Of a stretch of DNA of 64,000 bases, positions 11,445 through 24,044 are shown one piece after another (positions within the stretch are counted from its first letter, which is position 1; every line of letters starts with the position of its first letter). Source of the DNA: Multifurca ochricompacta (lineage: Eukaryota; Basidiomycota; Agaricomycetes; Russulales; Russulaceae); contig WTXG01000030.1 of NCBI GenBank assembly GCA_022496185.1, positions 186,001 to 250,000 of the forward strand. Reading direction: 5' to 3'. The translations under genes were made by a program, and so were the position numbers. The notes beneath the pieces were generated by a model that was not told the DNA's origin, did not search any database, and saw nothing but the letters and a program-made list of their open reading frames with translations.

Positions 11445-12634
11445 ATGGCTATCAACCCTCGTTTCCTTCTCTTGTTTGTCTTCGTGCACTTCGCCACCCT
11501 CGGCGTCGCCGCCCCAGTCGTCCTTTCAATGAGATCTTTTGGAAAGCGACTTCCTGGTTCAGACACCGTCGTTGAGAGTAGCACACCTTTGGGCTTGGGG
11601 AACCGGTATCATCGCTACCAGAGCCGCGAGGATGGCGTCATGTCTGGTGTTATCAACAGACGCCGAAGCACCTCCTTTTCCACACCCAATTCTGCTGTCA
11701 GCCTTGCTCACGTCAACTCGAGGCGCTCCCCAGACGATGGCGCTCAAAGTGCAGCGCCTCCTGGCCCTCAGGTCGATCCAGTTGTTCCTCCCAAAGCCCC
11801 CACAGGTCCTCAAGTTGATACAGTCATTCCTGCTCAGCCCGCCCCAGCCCCAGTGAGGCCCGGTCCCCCTGGACCTCCTGCGCCGCCGGCATACCCGTAT
11901 CCATATCCGTACCCGTACCCGTATCCATACCCCTACAATCCTGATGAGCACAAGGGAGAGCATGAGTACCCTGATCATGAACACCACGACTACCCTGATC
12001 ATGAGCAGCACGAGTACCCTGATCATGAACACCATGAGTACCCTGATCATGAGCACGAATATCCCTATCACGAACAAGAATATTCTGATCATGAGGTTGA
12101 GTACTCTGATCATGATGATTACCCCCCGCCTCCGCATCATCGCCCATCCCATGAATATCCTCCTCCCCCTCACGATTATTCTTATTCGCATGATGCTTAT
12201 TCCTCTCATGATGAATATTCTCGCCCCCCCTACGATGATTACCCTCGTCGCCCGGCCCACAACGATTATGGCCGCCAGCCTCATGATGACTATTCTCGCC
12301 CACCCAATGATGATGATCACTCCTACGACGATTACCCACCGCCGCCTGACCATGACCACCACCACTCGCCACATCATGATGAGCAGGACACCCTGGCGAT
12401 GAGCATGAAGGGCATCACCCTGACTACTCGGACGATCATGGGCACGACGATGGTCACGTGGAAGGGCCAAGTGTCAAGGACGACGATCATAAGAATAAGG
12501 TGAATGTCCCTGATGCATCATCGGTTGATCTCGCTTCTGTGGATTTACGTCGGCGCGAGGATTATGACTTGCCTGGGGCGTCATTAGATGCGGTGCGGTT
12601 GGAAGAGCGTCGCAGGGATTTCGAAATGCCTTAG
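11445..12634 (+). CDS. Secreted protein with Tyr-Pro-Asp-His-Glu repeats, one apparent frameshift
   Basis: The protein starts MAINPRFLLLFVFVHFATLG followed by VAAPV, a textbook signal peptide with a likely cleavage site. After a Ser/Arg-rich region come a Pro-rich segment (PGPPGPPAPPA), a YPYP array and then a tandem YPDHEHHE-type array that grades into PPPP/DDY/SHDEYS repeats. The composition (His, Asp, Glu, Tyr, Pro) suggests metal binding or a cell-wall role, but this is inference; no catalytic domain is visible. Near 12390 the frame shifts. Reading on after adding one base restores the same style of sequence (PGDEHEGHHPDYSDDHGHDD) and a plausible C-terminus ending RRRDFEMP at 12634, about 396 residues in all. 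Without the correction the protein ends at 12503 in an unrelated Met/Thr/Ile-rich tail. Confidence 0.72.
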
Positions 12635-12845
12635 GGCCAGAGCGGCAGACTCTAGGAGGGCGAGCCATATTACGATGTTTTTTTTCCCTCTGAGCACTCG
12701 TGGCATATATGCACCGGCTCTGCGAAGGTGATGCGGGCGGTACTACGAGCGTGTTATAGCAGTTGCAATACTCGAGCATTTACTACACTGTCGTTAATGG
12801 ATATTTTTTATTCTCTAATCTTTTATGAGTTTCCAGAGGAAGACG

Positions 12846-15107
12846 CTAAGCCCTTTCGCCCTCTTGAGCAATCTCTCGCCACTTCTGCCCACGCCACCGT
12901 ACAAGGAAGATTAAGAGCTCACACAAGACTATTAGTCCTGCCCAGAGTGAAAATAATCCCCCATCACCCATGGAATCCTGCATAGGTACTGCCACTTCGG
13001 TAAAAACGAAGGCCGCAACGCCACGGAAGCAGCTATTTGTTGCAACGGCAGCAGAAGAGCGGCCGGGATTGGCATCGACGATATATGCTAGGGCACTCGA
13101 ATATATCCAACTAGACGTTTTTATTATTGTTAAACACGATTGACAGCGGGGAAGGAAAGAAACAGGATGAGAGCTCGGCTCACATGGAAAAGAAGCCTGC
13201 GAAGAAGATCGCGACACACAAGGATGCGATGTGACAATGCTCTTGGGCGAGCCATGCGTACGCGACGGCGGCGAGTGGAAGGAATGGCATGCGAGTTTCG
13301 TGCTTTCTAAGCGCATCTGTGAGTGCGAGTTACTGGGGTTAGATATCATTTGCATGGAGAAGAGGAAAAGTACCTCAGCAGAATGACGCCCGCCATTTGC
13401 GTTTATCAATCGACGCAACTCGCGATCGGACCAGCGACCGCCGAGCACGCTACCGAAGATGGATCCGATGCCATATGAGAGAAGGACGAGTCCAGTTTTG
13501 AGGGCGTCATAATTATAGTTATTGGCAAGCGTGCGGGAGCAGGTGTAGGTAAGGCAATAAACGAAGGCGAAGAGAAAACCTGTCCGATGGAAGTTCCAAA
13601 AAAAAAACACCCACACACACACACACACACACACACAAAGTCGTAAAAAAACGAAAACGGAAAAAAAAAAAGGAAGGATTTACCTGAGGAGATTAGCATT
13701 GCGATATTGTTCCAACGTTTCAGTACGAGTAATAATGGCGGGAATGGATTCACGTCGACCAGTGAGAGGGCGACGATCTGTACTAGTTCATTTTCTTTTT
13801 TGTCTCCCTTTGTTTCTGTCCCTGTGTCCACGTTCGTTCCCATTCCCAGTGACACGGACTTGACACTGGCAGATTGTTTAGATGATCTCCCAGGGTGAGT
13901 AGTCGTAGTCGTACTACTAGTACAATAGTAGTAGTAGTAGTAGTAGTAGCACGACGTGCCATTACGCCCTGATAAGTTAGGCTACGCTCACAGCGGAAGG
14001 TATCATGAAAGAAAAAGGTGAAGAGGATGAGGTCGACTCCCAAGATCGCTGCGAGAAACCAGAACGTGGCGCGCCAGTTAAAAGCCTGAGTGAGCAAGCC
14101 ACCTATTAAGGGGCCAAGAGATGGACCGAGTAACGGAGCGGCGTAAAAGATGCCCATCATCGTTCCGCGCTCCGAGGGTTCGTATATATCTGCTAAGGTA
14201 GCTGCACCGATCGCTATGACGGAACCTGAGCTATTGTGGAGAGGAGGGGGGGGGGGGGGGAAAGAATAGACTCGTGGGCTAAGATGCAAAGAGAAGATAA
14301 TTTTTTTTTTTTTTTTTGTTTTTTTGGGTGCTCACCCTGTAGCTTGGACGACACGCATGCCAATGAGGACGCCAATACTTTTAGCCTCGGCTGCGACAAT
14401 ACATCCTATCAAAGATATTGCGAGGGAGAGTACGTAGACGACCTTTTTGTTGTTGTTGTTGTTGTATATCACTTGATCAATTGCGAGAACATAAAAAAAG
14501 TAAAAAAAAAACAAAATAAAAGGGGCGATGTGGGGGAGAGGGGGAGAGGAGGGGGGGGGGTATAATAATAATAAATAAAAATTCAAATTCACACCTTGCG
14601 GCCCTTGATCTCGCTAATGGCCATCCATAGGAGCGGTGTGACACCTTGAAAGACGATGAACATGGCTTGGATTAGACTAATTTGACTACTGGTAGCTCGC
14701 AAATCTGTCTCTATCTGTTTTATTGCGGCTTTGAGAAGGTTTGTTTTGAATGTTTTTTTATTTTTTTATTATATAGATAAGATAAAAAAAACTACTACGC
14801 ACGATTGAAACTATTTGAACCGAGGCCTGCCGTTATCGCGGCACTGAAGATGATGCATAAAATGCTCGTCTAAAAAAATAAAAGATAAAATCATATTTTG
14901 AGTGGGTGTGTTAGTGTGGACAGAAAAGGTAATAAAACTGACTTTTCGTCCGCGTGACCACTTCCTGGGATCGTCGCTAACGTAAACATGCTCTATATCT
15001 AAACGCTCAATCGATGGGTCAGTCTTCTCAATGTCTTCAGTGGTGGTAGTAGTAGTGGTAGTGGTAGGTGAGCTGAGAATACGGGTATTCGTAATAGCAG
15101 GAGTCAT
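12846..15107 (-). CDS. Major facilitator superfamily transporter, DHA1 drug:H+ antiporter type
   Basis: Nine minus-strand exons (15107-14943, 14869-14803, 14710-14595, 14442-14336, 14230-13956, 13821-13684, 13579-13374, 13316-13184, 13110-12846) give about 490 residues with a hydrophobicity pattern fitting 12 membrane helices. Seen motifs are LADIYEPSERGTMMG, then LLGPSLGPLIGGLL (motif C of antiporters), then RCERSLTYQ opening the central cytosolic loop, and the late helix region YSSALAYIVDANPGRSSAAVATNSCFRG, all typical of fungal DHA1 multidrug transporters. The protein probably exports small molecules across the plasma membrane in exchange for protons; the substrate is unknown. A (TAG)8 tract at 13926-13949 falls inside intron 5. 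Exon 8 contains a one-base deletion near 13290: it opens MRLESTKLA as in relatives, then needs one extra base to continue MPFLPLAAVAYAW. Confidence 0.88.
13926..13949. repeat. (TAG)8 trinucleotide microsatellite inside an MFS intron
   Basis: Eight perfect tag units. An intron from 13955 down to 13822 (GTCGTG...ACACAG) removes the tract and keeps the transporter frame. Confidence 0.85.
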
Positions 15108-16089
15108 ATCTGACACAAGCAGGAGTAGAGTCAGAGATAACGCCTTTGAGGGAGGGAGGGGAGAAGGGGGAAGGGAGAGGGGAAGAGGGGAAGAGGATGC
15201 CTTTTCTCTTTTCCAGGGGGAAAGAAAGGATAGGACGACTGATAATACCAAGATGAGCTATTCCCATTGTATATAACTTCTAGCAGCATGCACATCATAA
15301 TCCGATGAGGCAATTTTTGACCATTGAAAATTGAAAAAAAATTCGATTGTTTTTTTTCGCTGAGAGCTTATTGTTCCAACCCCACGAACGAACCAATCAG
15401 GTTTCCAGAGTTGACAAGATTACATTGTCAAGTGCCCACACTACTACGAACTGCACCTCATGGCGGTGGTGATGTTATCAAGAAGATCTTCGACGGTATA
15501 ACGGTGAAACTATTAGTCAAACATAGTCGGCCGAAATACGTTGCCATCTGCAAAACGTTGGGGGGTGTTTTCCCATGATATATATGATCAAATATTACCG
15601 ATAATTGTGTGCGCTAAAGAGATAGAGATAGCGCTCATCACTTTAACTCGGATTCGCTTGAGTTGAGTCATTTATCCCATCTGTCTGTTACCGTCAAAAA
15701 AAAAAAAAAGTTGTCAAATCAGAAGGTGAGATTTTATACCAAGAAGAAACATAAAATTATACGTGGTTGAGTAGCTGAGCCGTGGGGGTCAGTCATATGA
15801 TGAACGTGACGTAAATCCCGACATCGGCTTGGAAGGAGAGGGGGGAGGGAGGGGGGTCACTTCAGATGATTGTTGATACGCTTGCGTGCGTAAAACTGGT
15901 AATAATCACCTGGAACTTCGACAGCTACTACCACACACGTAAAATAATGTGCCAGGCGTAACAGTCAGCAGTCAGGTGGGTTTTCCCGTCCCCCGGGTCG
16001 GCGCGCCCGCCCAATGAGTTACTTCGGTGGTGCTAATTACAACAACAGTGTACAATTATTAGTGGTGGTTCGAAGGATGCCAGGCCAAA
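15108..16089. other. About 980-base intergenic region
   Basis: No coding exon recognised. It includes the promoter side of the transporter gene and the 3' flank of the oxidase gene, with an A-run at about 15694-15706 and G-rich stretches near 15150 and 15840. Confidence 0.5.
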
Positions 16090-17860
16090 TTAAGAGAGGG
16101 TGTCCTCTAGTATCTCTTCCCTCTTTCCCCATATCTCCCGGATGTTCTTGTATCCGCTAAGACCCAGTGTGATTTCCGTTTCCGCCAACAATCCACGAAG
16201 GACTTCCTCAACTCCCTTCTCGCCATTAATGGAGAGACCATACATGAAGGGTCTCCCCACTATTCAAAAAAAGAGCCAGCTATCAGCAACAGACACACAA
16301 GTCGTACACGCGTGACTTACCCATGACTGCCTGCGCTCCCATGGCGAGCGCCTTGACGACGTCGCTGCCCGTTCGAATTCCCGAATCAAACAGGACTGTA
16401 AACTTGCCCGACTCTTGCGCTTCTCTGACACGTTTCGAAGCCGTGATTTTAACCAGAGCGGAGAAAGAACCGATTGCGCCATCGACCTGTCGCCCACCTG
16501 TAACCCCGTGCGAGTGACAAAGGGAGGGAAAGAAAACAAAAAGTGATGACATGAGTTGATGACCCGACCCCTCCACGTCATCGGCATTTCTCATTAAACC
16601 ATTTAGAAAACCGTGACATACCGTGATTGGACACGACGATGCCGTCCGCACCTACGTCGATAGCAGCGAGAGCGTCGGCAACGCACTGAATGCCCTTGAG
16701 AACCAACGGTCCCTTCCAATTATCCCGGAGGAACTTGACATCCTCCCATGAACGGAAAAGCCCCGAATTGGCTTCGGCCAACCAAGCAGCTCCAAGCTTC
16801 CCCGCTTCCGCCAAATTATCATCATTCGCGGCAGAGGTGCGGAACTTGTCCAGATCCAGGGGGAACTTGGGTGTCTCGTCCCGCGGCGACAGACCAAATC
16901 GCGACATGAAGACTGGGTCTGACGTGCCGACTTGCACGCCAACACCAGCAGCGAATGGTAGGTACGCGGTGTCGAGGTCGTGTGGGCGCCATCCGATCTG
17001 GAAGGTATCCAGTGTGACGACAAGGGCAGTATAACCTTCGGCTTTTGCCCGGCTCAGTAGGGAGAGTGTGACTTCGTTCGTCCGTGGCCTGTGTAATGAC
17101 AGCGATTTGGTTAGGGATCAAGGAACTCTCCAAGTAGTTTTTTTTTTTTAAAAAAAAAAAAAAAAGAAAAAGAAAGAAAAAAAGAGACAGTGGAGGGGGA
17201 TGGACGGGGGATAATAACCCACCAGTAAAGCTGATACCAGCGATGGCCATTACCGCTTGCTTTTGCGACAGCTTCAATCGAACGTGTGCTGGCGGTACTC
17301 AAAGTGTATGGAACACCAAGTCTTGCAGCGGCGCGTGCAGTCGCCAGCTCTCCGTCTGAATGCAGGATCCCCTGCACACCGACGGGCGCTATTATCAAGG
17401 GTGATCGGAGTTTGACGCCAAAGATCTCAGTCTGTGTAAGTAAGTATGATTAGATTATAAATCTGTAACTGTGACTTGATAAAAAAAAAAATGCGTCCAA
17501 AACGACAAACCTCGATGTTTCGCTCTGTGGCATCCCGTAACATGCGTGGTATGATTTGCCAGCGATCGAGGGAGACACGGTTGGCTGTATTCGTCGATCC
17601 TGAACCGGCGCTACCAAAAGTATACAAGTACGCAGCTGTAGGAAGTACACTCAGAAATTTTTACGAAAAAAATAAAAATAAAAAAAATAAAACTGTGAAT
17701 GAGAGCGATGCGTACCGTGATTCTCTTTTGTCACTTCTTCGGAAATTTTCTCAAGTTTCTGGTATTCATAAGAGCCAATGCTGGGACGCAGGCCACCTTG
17801 GTATATCGGGAACAAGTAGGAAGACCAATTGGCTGGAACATCAAGAGTGTCGTTGGACAT
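16090..17860 (-). CDS. FMN-dependent alpha-hydroxy-acid dehydrogenase / lactate 2-monooxygenase-like
   Basis: Members oxidise L-2-hydroxy acids such as lactate using FMN. Six minus-strand exons with in-phase GT-AG introns give about 400 residues without frame breaks. The start ATG at 17860 opens MSNDTLDVPANWSSYLFPIYQ. The TIM-barrel landmarks are visible: PLIIAPVGVQG (FMN-binding first strand), YTLSTASTRSIEAVAKAS, RWYQLYWPRTNEVTLSLL, LVVTLDTFQIGWRPHDLDTAYLPF, the lysine in PLVLKGIQ, the catalytic histidine and arginine in SNHGGRQVDG, and DSGIRTGSDVVKALAMGAQAVM followed by VGRPFMYGL. The WRPHDLDTAYLPF block is closest in style to the lactate-monooxygenase-like branch. There is no cytochrome b5 domain, so it is not a classical flavocytochrome b2. 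No mitochondrial presequence is evident; location is probably cytosolic or peroxisomal. An A/T homopolymer tract lies in the third intron. Confidence 0.9.
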
Positions 17861-19696
17861 GGTTACGCTGAAAGGTGATTAAGCGAGTGCTGAAAGCAAT
17901 GAGAAGATAAGACGAGACGAAAAAATGAGCATAAACGAGCCCAGGGTTCTTATAGTTCTCGCGAGAGCGCGCTTTCCGTTAGCGGACGGAGCGCGGCGAA
18001 ACGCTAGCCGTTCATCCGCATGAAAGCTTCCTTTCTGCAAGTAAACAAACGGAAGCAGGGGTGGTCATTGAAGGGGGGGGAAGGGAGAGAGAGAAGGCTC
18101 TTCTTGCTTCTGCGCGTTAGGCTAACCTTCCCTTACCCCCCCCCCCCCTCCCCGCCCCTGGCCGAACCAACCAAACAGCAAAGAGTGTCGGAGAAGTGAG
18201 GTGTAGTTCTGCGAGTCGGCTCGGAACGCATTATGAATCATACATCACCATCATCAATACAATCACGAGAGTCGTCCGAAGCCGGGGTGGCGAGCATTCT
18301 GAGCGCTCAGACTGTATTTCCGAGTTCTCGTGGTGCGCTGCGCTTTGCGGCGCTCAATATTTTGATTCTTCGAGGATAGTATTTATTCCAACAGCCAACA
18401 GCCAAAGCCAGCGTTCATTATTGGGGGGGGCTCGTGTGTATGGGAATGATGTCATTAAACATTACAATATTACAATAACATTAACAGGTTAAATTACCTC
18501 TTGACCTTACATGACATGTATTTATTTATTTCTCCGAAAAGAATTTGAAAAAACAGTTAATTTTATTTTAAAATCTTAGTTACTTTCATTTATTTTATTT
18601 TATTTTATTTTAACCTTTACGGTGCTGTTATCCCCCTTATCCCCATTGAAGGCTCACTGCTCTGCTATTGTCTCAAGGAAGTTGATTTTTGAGTAGAGTA
18701 GTCTAGTCCAAAGTTGACACGCCGTCCTGATAGATCTGGAAGCTGGATGCAAAACATACAAGAGGAAACGTAACTACGGAGACGGAGGTTTATGTGGATG
18801 TGCATGTGGATGTGGACGTGGATGTGGATGTGGATGTGGATATGTGGTGTGTGTTGGCTGGAGGATGGCATTAGTGCTGGCAAGCTTATGTCAACATCAC
18901 ATTCTCCCCTCCCGTTTTTCTCGCAAAAAATACAGTAATCTCCAATGTGCCCCGAAGAAGCACAGGGGGGAAAGGCTTTGAAAAACTTCCAACTCGCCTC
19001 GCTTCTCGTTTTGGTTAAGGTTGTCAAACCAGGACAACCCAGCACGCAAAAAAAAAGAAAAAAAAGAAAAAAAAAAGAGAACGTCGGAACAGAGTTAGAA
19101 AATACTGAGTTAGTGCAACAAATAATACAAGACTGGGGGTATTGCTCTCAGAAGCTCAAAAAATGCTTCGGTTTGCTTGAGTTTGATTTGAACAATGAAT
19201 ATCATATTTCATATCCTTAAAAAAATCCCATTGGCTATGGCAAGTCACACAGCAGCACGAATCACGTTCTTGCATGGCCGCCGGCGCTCTCTGGATCAGG
19301 TCCTAACGAACATTTTGCTTTTCGTTGTCCAAGCCAACTCAACTCAACTTTGAGCTCCTTGTAACCTCATCGTCGGCGGCGATTGAGCCCACAGGTGGCC
19401 GACCACCCCACAGAAAGAACACAGATTGCCCCCAAATCCCAAATAACCATGAACGGCCATCGGGAATCGACCACGACCACGACCACGACCACGTCACTTC
19501 CTTTGCCCACGAGCTATCTTACTTTACAATATTTCCCCTTAAAGACCACCAATTGTGGGTAGCTCAACTACTCCATTAGTCCAAACGAGGCTGTATCTGT
19601 CTTTGTCCGACATTAACGTATTAGGTTCTGTTCCAAACTTTCTTTCTTTTTTCCCTAGGAAAACCCTTCTTTTCATTATCAATAGGTATGCCCAAT
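17861..19696. other. 1.8 kb intergenic region
   Basis: No coding exon recognised. It contains the promoter side of the oxidase gene, G- and C-homopolymers at about 18072-18080 and 18137-18150, a TTTTA tract at about 18588-18612, a GGATGT tract at about 18786-18842 and A-rich sequence near 19050. The short open frames here show no family features. Confidence 0.5.
18786..18842. repeat. (GGATGT)n hexanucleotide microsatellite
   Basis: Repeated gtggat units with minor variants (gtgcat, gtggac), in non-coding sequence. Confidence 0.85.
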
Positions 19697-22600
19697 TTAT
19701 TGCGCGAGATCCCGGGCGAAGTGGAAGAAGTCCACGCTCGAAGCCTGCACGCCGTACTTGTAAATCTACAATTTTTGAGAGTCGGGTGTGTAGGGTGTTA
19801 GTGCCCAACCGGCATTAAAAAAAAATCACGCCAAACTCACAAAGTGTGACGCAACCCAACTTGAAAACAAGGCGCGTTGATACGGCTCTGGTAAGCGCTC
19901 CAGGAGCGTCTCCAGCCCGACCTTGTCGACCAGCGTCTTGGGGATCGCCCGCCGCATGACACCCGCGCGGCTCGGCAAGTCATCGTACAGGTCGGATCTC
20001 TCCAGTTCTGCTTGCAGGTTGTTCAACGTGCTAGAGAGCTCGTCCGAGATAATGGTGCGAGCTTTCGCGCCCTGCAACCGTTGGTGCTCGCGCCAAATAC
20101 AGGCAAACTCGGCCGCGGCGTTCTCCGAGATCTTATCTTGGATATCCTTGACGTAGCTTTGGTAAAATTTGCTCGGCTTGCCGTCTTCGAAAGTCATGAG
20201 GTTAACGTATTCTTCCGTAGACAGTGCGAGGCCAGCGAGAACTTCAAGGGAAGAGCTCGTCACGCCACCTGTTCGCAGCATCATCATCGTCATTCGGATA
20301 AGGCGGATCCCAAAGGGAAGTAAATGAACGAACCCTTATTCGCGCTGGAGTCCTTAAATTGCACAGCCTTGCGCTTCTCCAAGTATAGGCGTGCCTGCTG
20401 TGTAAAAAAGAGATTCGCTCCTTCTACGATGTACTTGAAGTGGGGCTTGCCCTCCGAGTCAACGAGTGCCGCGACATTTGAGATGTTGACAGCTTCTGGC
20501 CTGCACGTAATTTCGCCATAAGACCCTAAGGAGCGTAAGACACAAGAGCTGTCACTCACCGCCCTCCGCAGGGTACAAACAAGTCAGCTTTGAAACGCAA
20601 GTGCGCCCCATTCCTGAAGTCTGTTCCATCGAGGACAACCTCGCCCGCTGTATAAAAAAAAAGAAGGTTAACAATGCGCGTAATCGATCAAGAAATGATA
20701 CGGTTTACATGGGAGTTTGACATCGCGGTCGTCGAGACGCACGAGATACCCGTCTTTACTTAACTTGGACTTGTCGAAGTTCTCGACCGGGATCCGCAAC
20801 TTCGCCAAACGCACAAGCTCCTCACGATTGATACCTGCTGGGTCTGCGAGTACACCGCTTCCGTCGATAACTGCGGTTGTCTTATCAGAGCTGAGCAGGA
20901 TCTCATCTAAACGATACACAAAACGTGATTAACATCCTCCGCATCACACAGGTGAACCATTTCAACACGTACTGGAACCGAGATCACCGTCGGGGCCACC
21001 GGTCTGTACCTTTGTGATGTCCTTTTCCCGCAGGCCGAGTTGCTTGTAAATTCCGAGGACGTATTGACGGATTGAGATCGAAGTCATGCCATAAGCATCG
21101 TGGGGGATACCGCCAAGAGTCGCAGCGGTCTTGCCCGTCGTGAACGACTTCCACCACGTGTCTGCCCCGCGGGAGCGGGCGTGCACTACGAGACGTGGGT
21201 TAACGTACACAACCTAAGTAAAAGGAGTACCTACATGCCGCCCAGTCCATCATGTCTGCCGTACCCTCTGCAGAATACACTCATGAGCGCTGGGAAAGGA
21301 AAATGAGACAGACGAACGCACCATCTGGACCAAAGAATAGTATTTCTTGCTTATTGTGCAGATCTACGAGACTCTCTTTGATACCAGGGCTCTGTCCAGG
21401 GATCAACAAGTCCAAAATAGACTGATCATGGAAGCCGCTCGTTAGCTTCTCTTCTCGTAGTAGAAGGGCGCATAGGAAATTATGCGTACGTCAACGTATT
21501 TCTCGAAGCATAGCCTGGGGCTTGCGCCGAGTCTGTATGTTGACAAGATTAGCACGAGTGTCTCCAAAAGAGAACGTAGCATGGCTCACGAGGGCAGAAT
21601 GGTCCCTTTTGCGCCGCCTTCAGGAATATCCTTGTTCTTGAGCGACTGTGTCGAGGCAAGGCCGTAATTTTCGTCGAACCTGTAGGTCCGGTCAGGTAAG
21701 ACAGGGTATCTAATCCGATGAAGGGAGGTCGAGTTCGGCACTTACAGCTGGCGCTGGTTGATCGAGTAGTTCCTAATCACGTTAACGATGCAACATCAGT
21801 AACGGCGACAGGCGACGCAAATTGGTGCCCACTCTTTGTTACGTGAGAGTACAATGCGTATGCCGCCACGTGCAACATCACGGAAACGGATGTGGAAACC
21901 ACGGAATTCATTGCCTACTCAATTCGTTAGTGGCTGCGCTTCGATTGACGCGGCGAACCCGAACCGATGACCAAGAACAACCCAAATGGTTTATTTGGAT
22001 ATTCCACCTCTGGAAGGAAGTCAGGAGCAAGCCGGAAGGACAACGCAACCTTTGTGGGTGGTAGAAGTTCGTCTTAAGGACGTATCTATGCTGGGTTAAT
22101 CATGCACAAAGGCAAGTATAGGAAGTTGGCATACTTGTTGAAGATGAGGAAGCTCTCGAGGACTTGCACGTCCTGCTTGTTGAGCACTGTACGTCGAATG
22201 CGGTCGTGGAGTTCCCGATCAGTAAGCGGTTGCGCATTTTGCAGTCGTTGATACGAAAGAGTAGGCCTAAATGGACAAGTGAATCAATAGAAGAACAAAC
22301 GGCAAACATAGTACATACACGAGCTGCTGTGCCTCGCCAATGGGGTAATGGACCATCGCAAAGTTCACGTAGAGCAAGCGAATCTGGTATTGGAGATCAG
22401 CATTGGAGAAAAGACATAAAGAGTGGACGACGACATACAAGCTCTGGATACGCGTGAATAACGTTCGCAATACTCTCGCGCGTGAAGGTCTCCTCTCGGA
22501 AACGGCGCTTGATATCATTCAAAACCTCCGCGTGAGTGGGGTTGTTCTCATCGAGGACATTTTTGAGCGCAAGGTAGGATGCGCCGAGACGGTTGCAAAA

Positions 22601-24044
22601 CTGTTGGGCGAAGATCCAACCACAGTCTAAATTCTCATCAATAAAGGAATAGCAGTAACAGGAAATGGTGCATTTACGCACAAGCATAGGTGGCATCCTG
22701 CACGGCGTGGGGGGACTGGCTAGCAACGGAAAAGAAGGGGTTGTCGGGAAGACAGTAAAGGAGGGAAACCTCTTTCATGACCTGGAATATTGAGTTCTCA
22801 ATCGGAGGAGCTTTCGAATTTGGGAGAGGATTCAAGTAAATCGAGATGATCGTGATTCCATTGGAGAATTGTTCTGCCCGCGGAAGGTAACGAAATTATT
22901 CCACTGAGATGAGACTTTGATACTTACCGACATATTTCCGTGCCGAGTAGAGTGAGTAAAAATGGTATAGATTAGAGAGTGCGCTGAAGAAATGGGTAGT
23001 GCCGCCCATTTGTAACCGATGACCAGACGTCGCTCACGAGTACCCTCGACTTCGAACACTTCAATGACGGGGCCATACCGCGACTCGACGTTCCACATGA
23101 TGTTCTGGTAAATATCGAGCGTGTTATCGCTCGCCTTTTCTAAAAAGACGGGATCTGACACAGTAAGAATGTCGGTCTTGCCATCTGTGTAGCGTGAAGG
23201 GGGAGGGTTGGAGGGGAAGTTGCATTTAGAAACGAAATAACAACGAAGTTGTTGCTGAGCTGTAGAAGAAATTGAACCGGTAGAGCGAAATGTTTCAAGC
23301 CTATAACAATGGTTTGGGGTCGCTTTGTCGAGGTAAAGCTCATCAATTCTAAATGAAGGTGAGGTCAAGTCTTCAAATGTTCACGTGATCATTCACCCCA
23401 ATTCGACATGAGAACCTGGACCTTGTGTGGAAGTCAATCCAGGTGGACTGGTGTGGATAAATGTGGCCCCATTTCCATCATCGTCGATTTTTTCGAGGTC
23501 GATGACCAATTTAGAGGGATCATGTTTCGTATATGCGAGTACTTTGGCGCCAAACAGGGCGATGACATGATCGGAGATAACCTCGACTGTCTCGTTACGA
23601 AAGTATGTGTCATCGATACCGAGGTGTTCATAAAACCATTGAACCTCATTTTTGATGAGCTCGCGAGGTATGAACCCCTATAATATAAAACAAAATAAAG
23701 TAAAATAAAATAAAAGGGACAGGAAGGTGGGAGGGTAGGGTAGGGTAGGGTAGGGTAGGGTAGGGGGAATACGATGAGTTCCCAATGTTTGAATTTTATC
23801 AAAGCAAAGAACACACCTTGGCTGTAACATTTTCCTGCACTTTGGCACGTTGCTCCTCCTTACCCTTGAATACGGGTGTCGTATAACCTGGAAGGTTTTT
23901 GATACGATGCAAAGAGACATCGCTACCAGATTGAGATGAGGAGTTAGAGTACGGGCTCTTGCTCGGCACATGCAGGTGGCCTTTAGACGGGTCCTGAAGC
24001 AGGGACGGCGCATGGCCTGCAGGTGGAGAGAGGATGGTAGACAT
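19697..24044 (-). CDS. GDH2: NAD-dependent glutamate dehydrogenase, large fungal form, with two apparent frameshifts
   Basis: The enzyme converts glutamate and NAD+ to 2-oxoglutarate, ammonium and NADH, the main catabolic route for glutamate. At least fourteen minus-strand exons give about 1,050 residues, normal for the large fungal type. N-terminal landmarks are RIKNLPGYTTPVFKGKEEQR, DTYFRNETVEVISDHVIALF and IDELYLDKATPNHCYRLETF. The catalytic part shows FHIRFRDVARGGIRIVLSR, DIPEGGAKGTIL (catalytic-lysine loop), GTADMMDWAA, FTTGKTAATLGGIPHDAYGM, the nucleotide-site KVQTGGPDGDLGS, LFVPCGGRPEAVN and KYIVEGANLFFTQQARL. A final exon (19765-19697) encodes IYKYGVQASSVDFFHFAR. Two one-base deletions break frame: near 23010 (the family's YKMGGTT has lost one A) and near 22052 (HPQKVALSFRL has lost one A). 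Both sit in short A homopolymers. All other junctions are GT-AG and in phase. Confidence 0.93.
23728..23766. repeat. (TAGGG)n tract in the first intron of the glutamate dehydrogenase gene
   Basis: About six consecutive gggta units at 23735-23766. It resembles but is not identical to the usual fungal telomere unit (ttaggg), and reads as C-rich on the coding strand. Confidence 0.85.

Noticed and set aside
11559..12470. A 303-codon open frame on the minus strand rich in Ile, Arg and Val
   Set aside because: It is the antisense of the YPDHE repeat array of the secreted protein. Repetitive DNA keeps several frames open; it has no own start context or domain.
13684..14000. Apparent frameshift in the MFS transporter at the (TAG)8 tract
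   Set aside because: A 134-base span with proper GT and AG ends (GTCGTG...ACACAG) removes the tract and restores the frame, so it is an intron.
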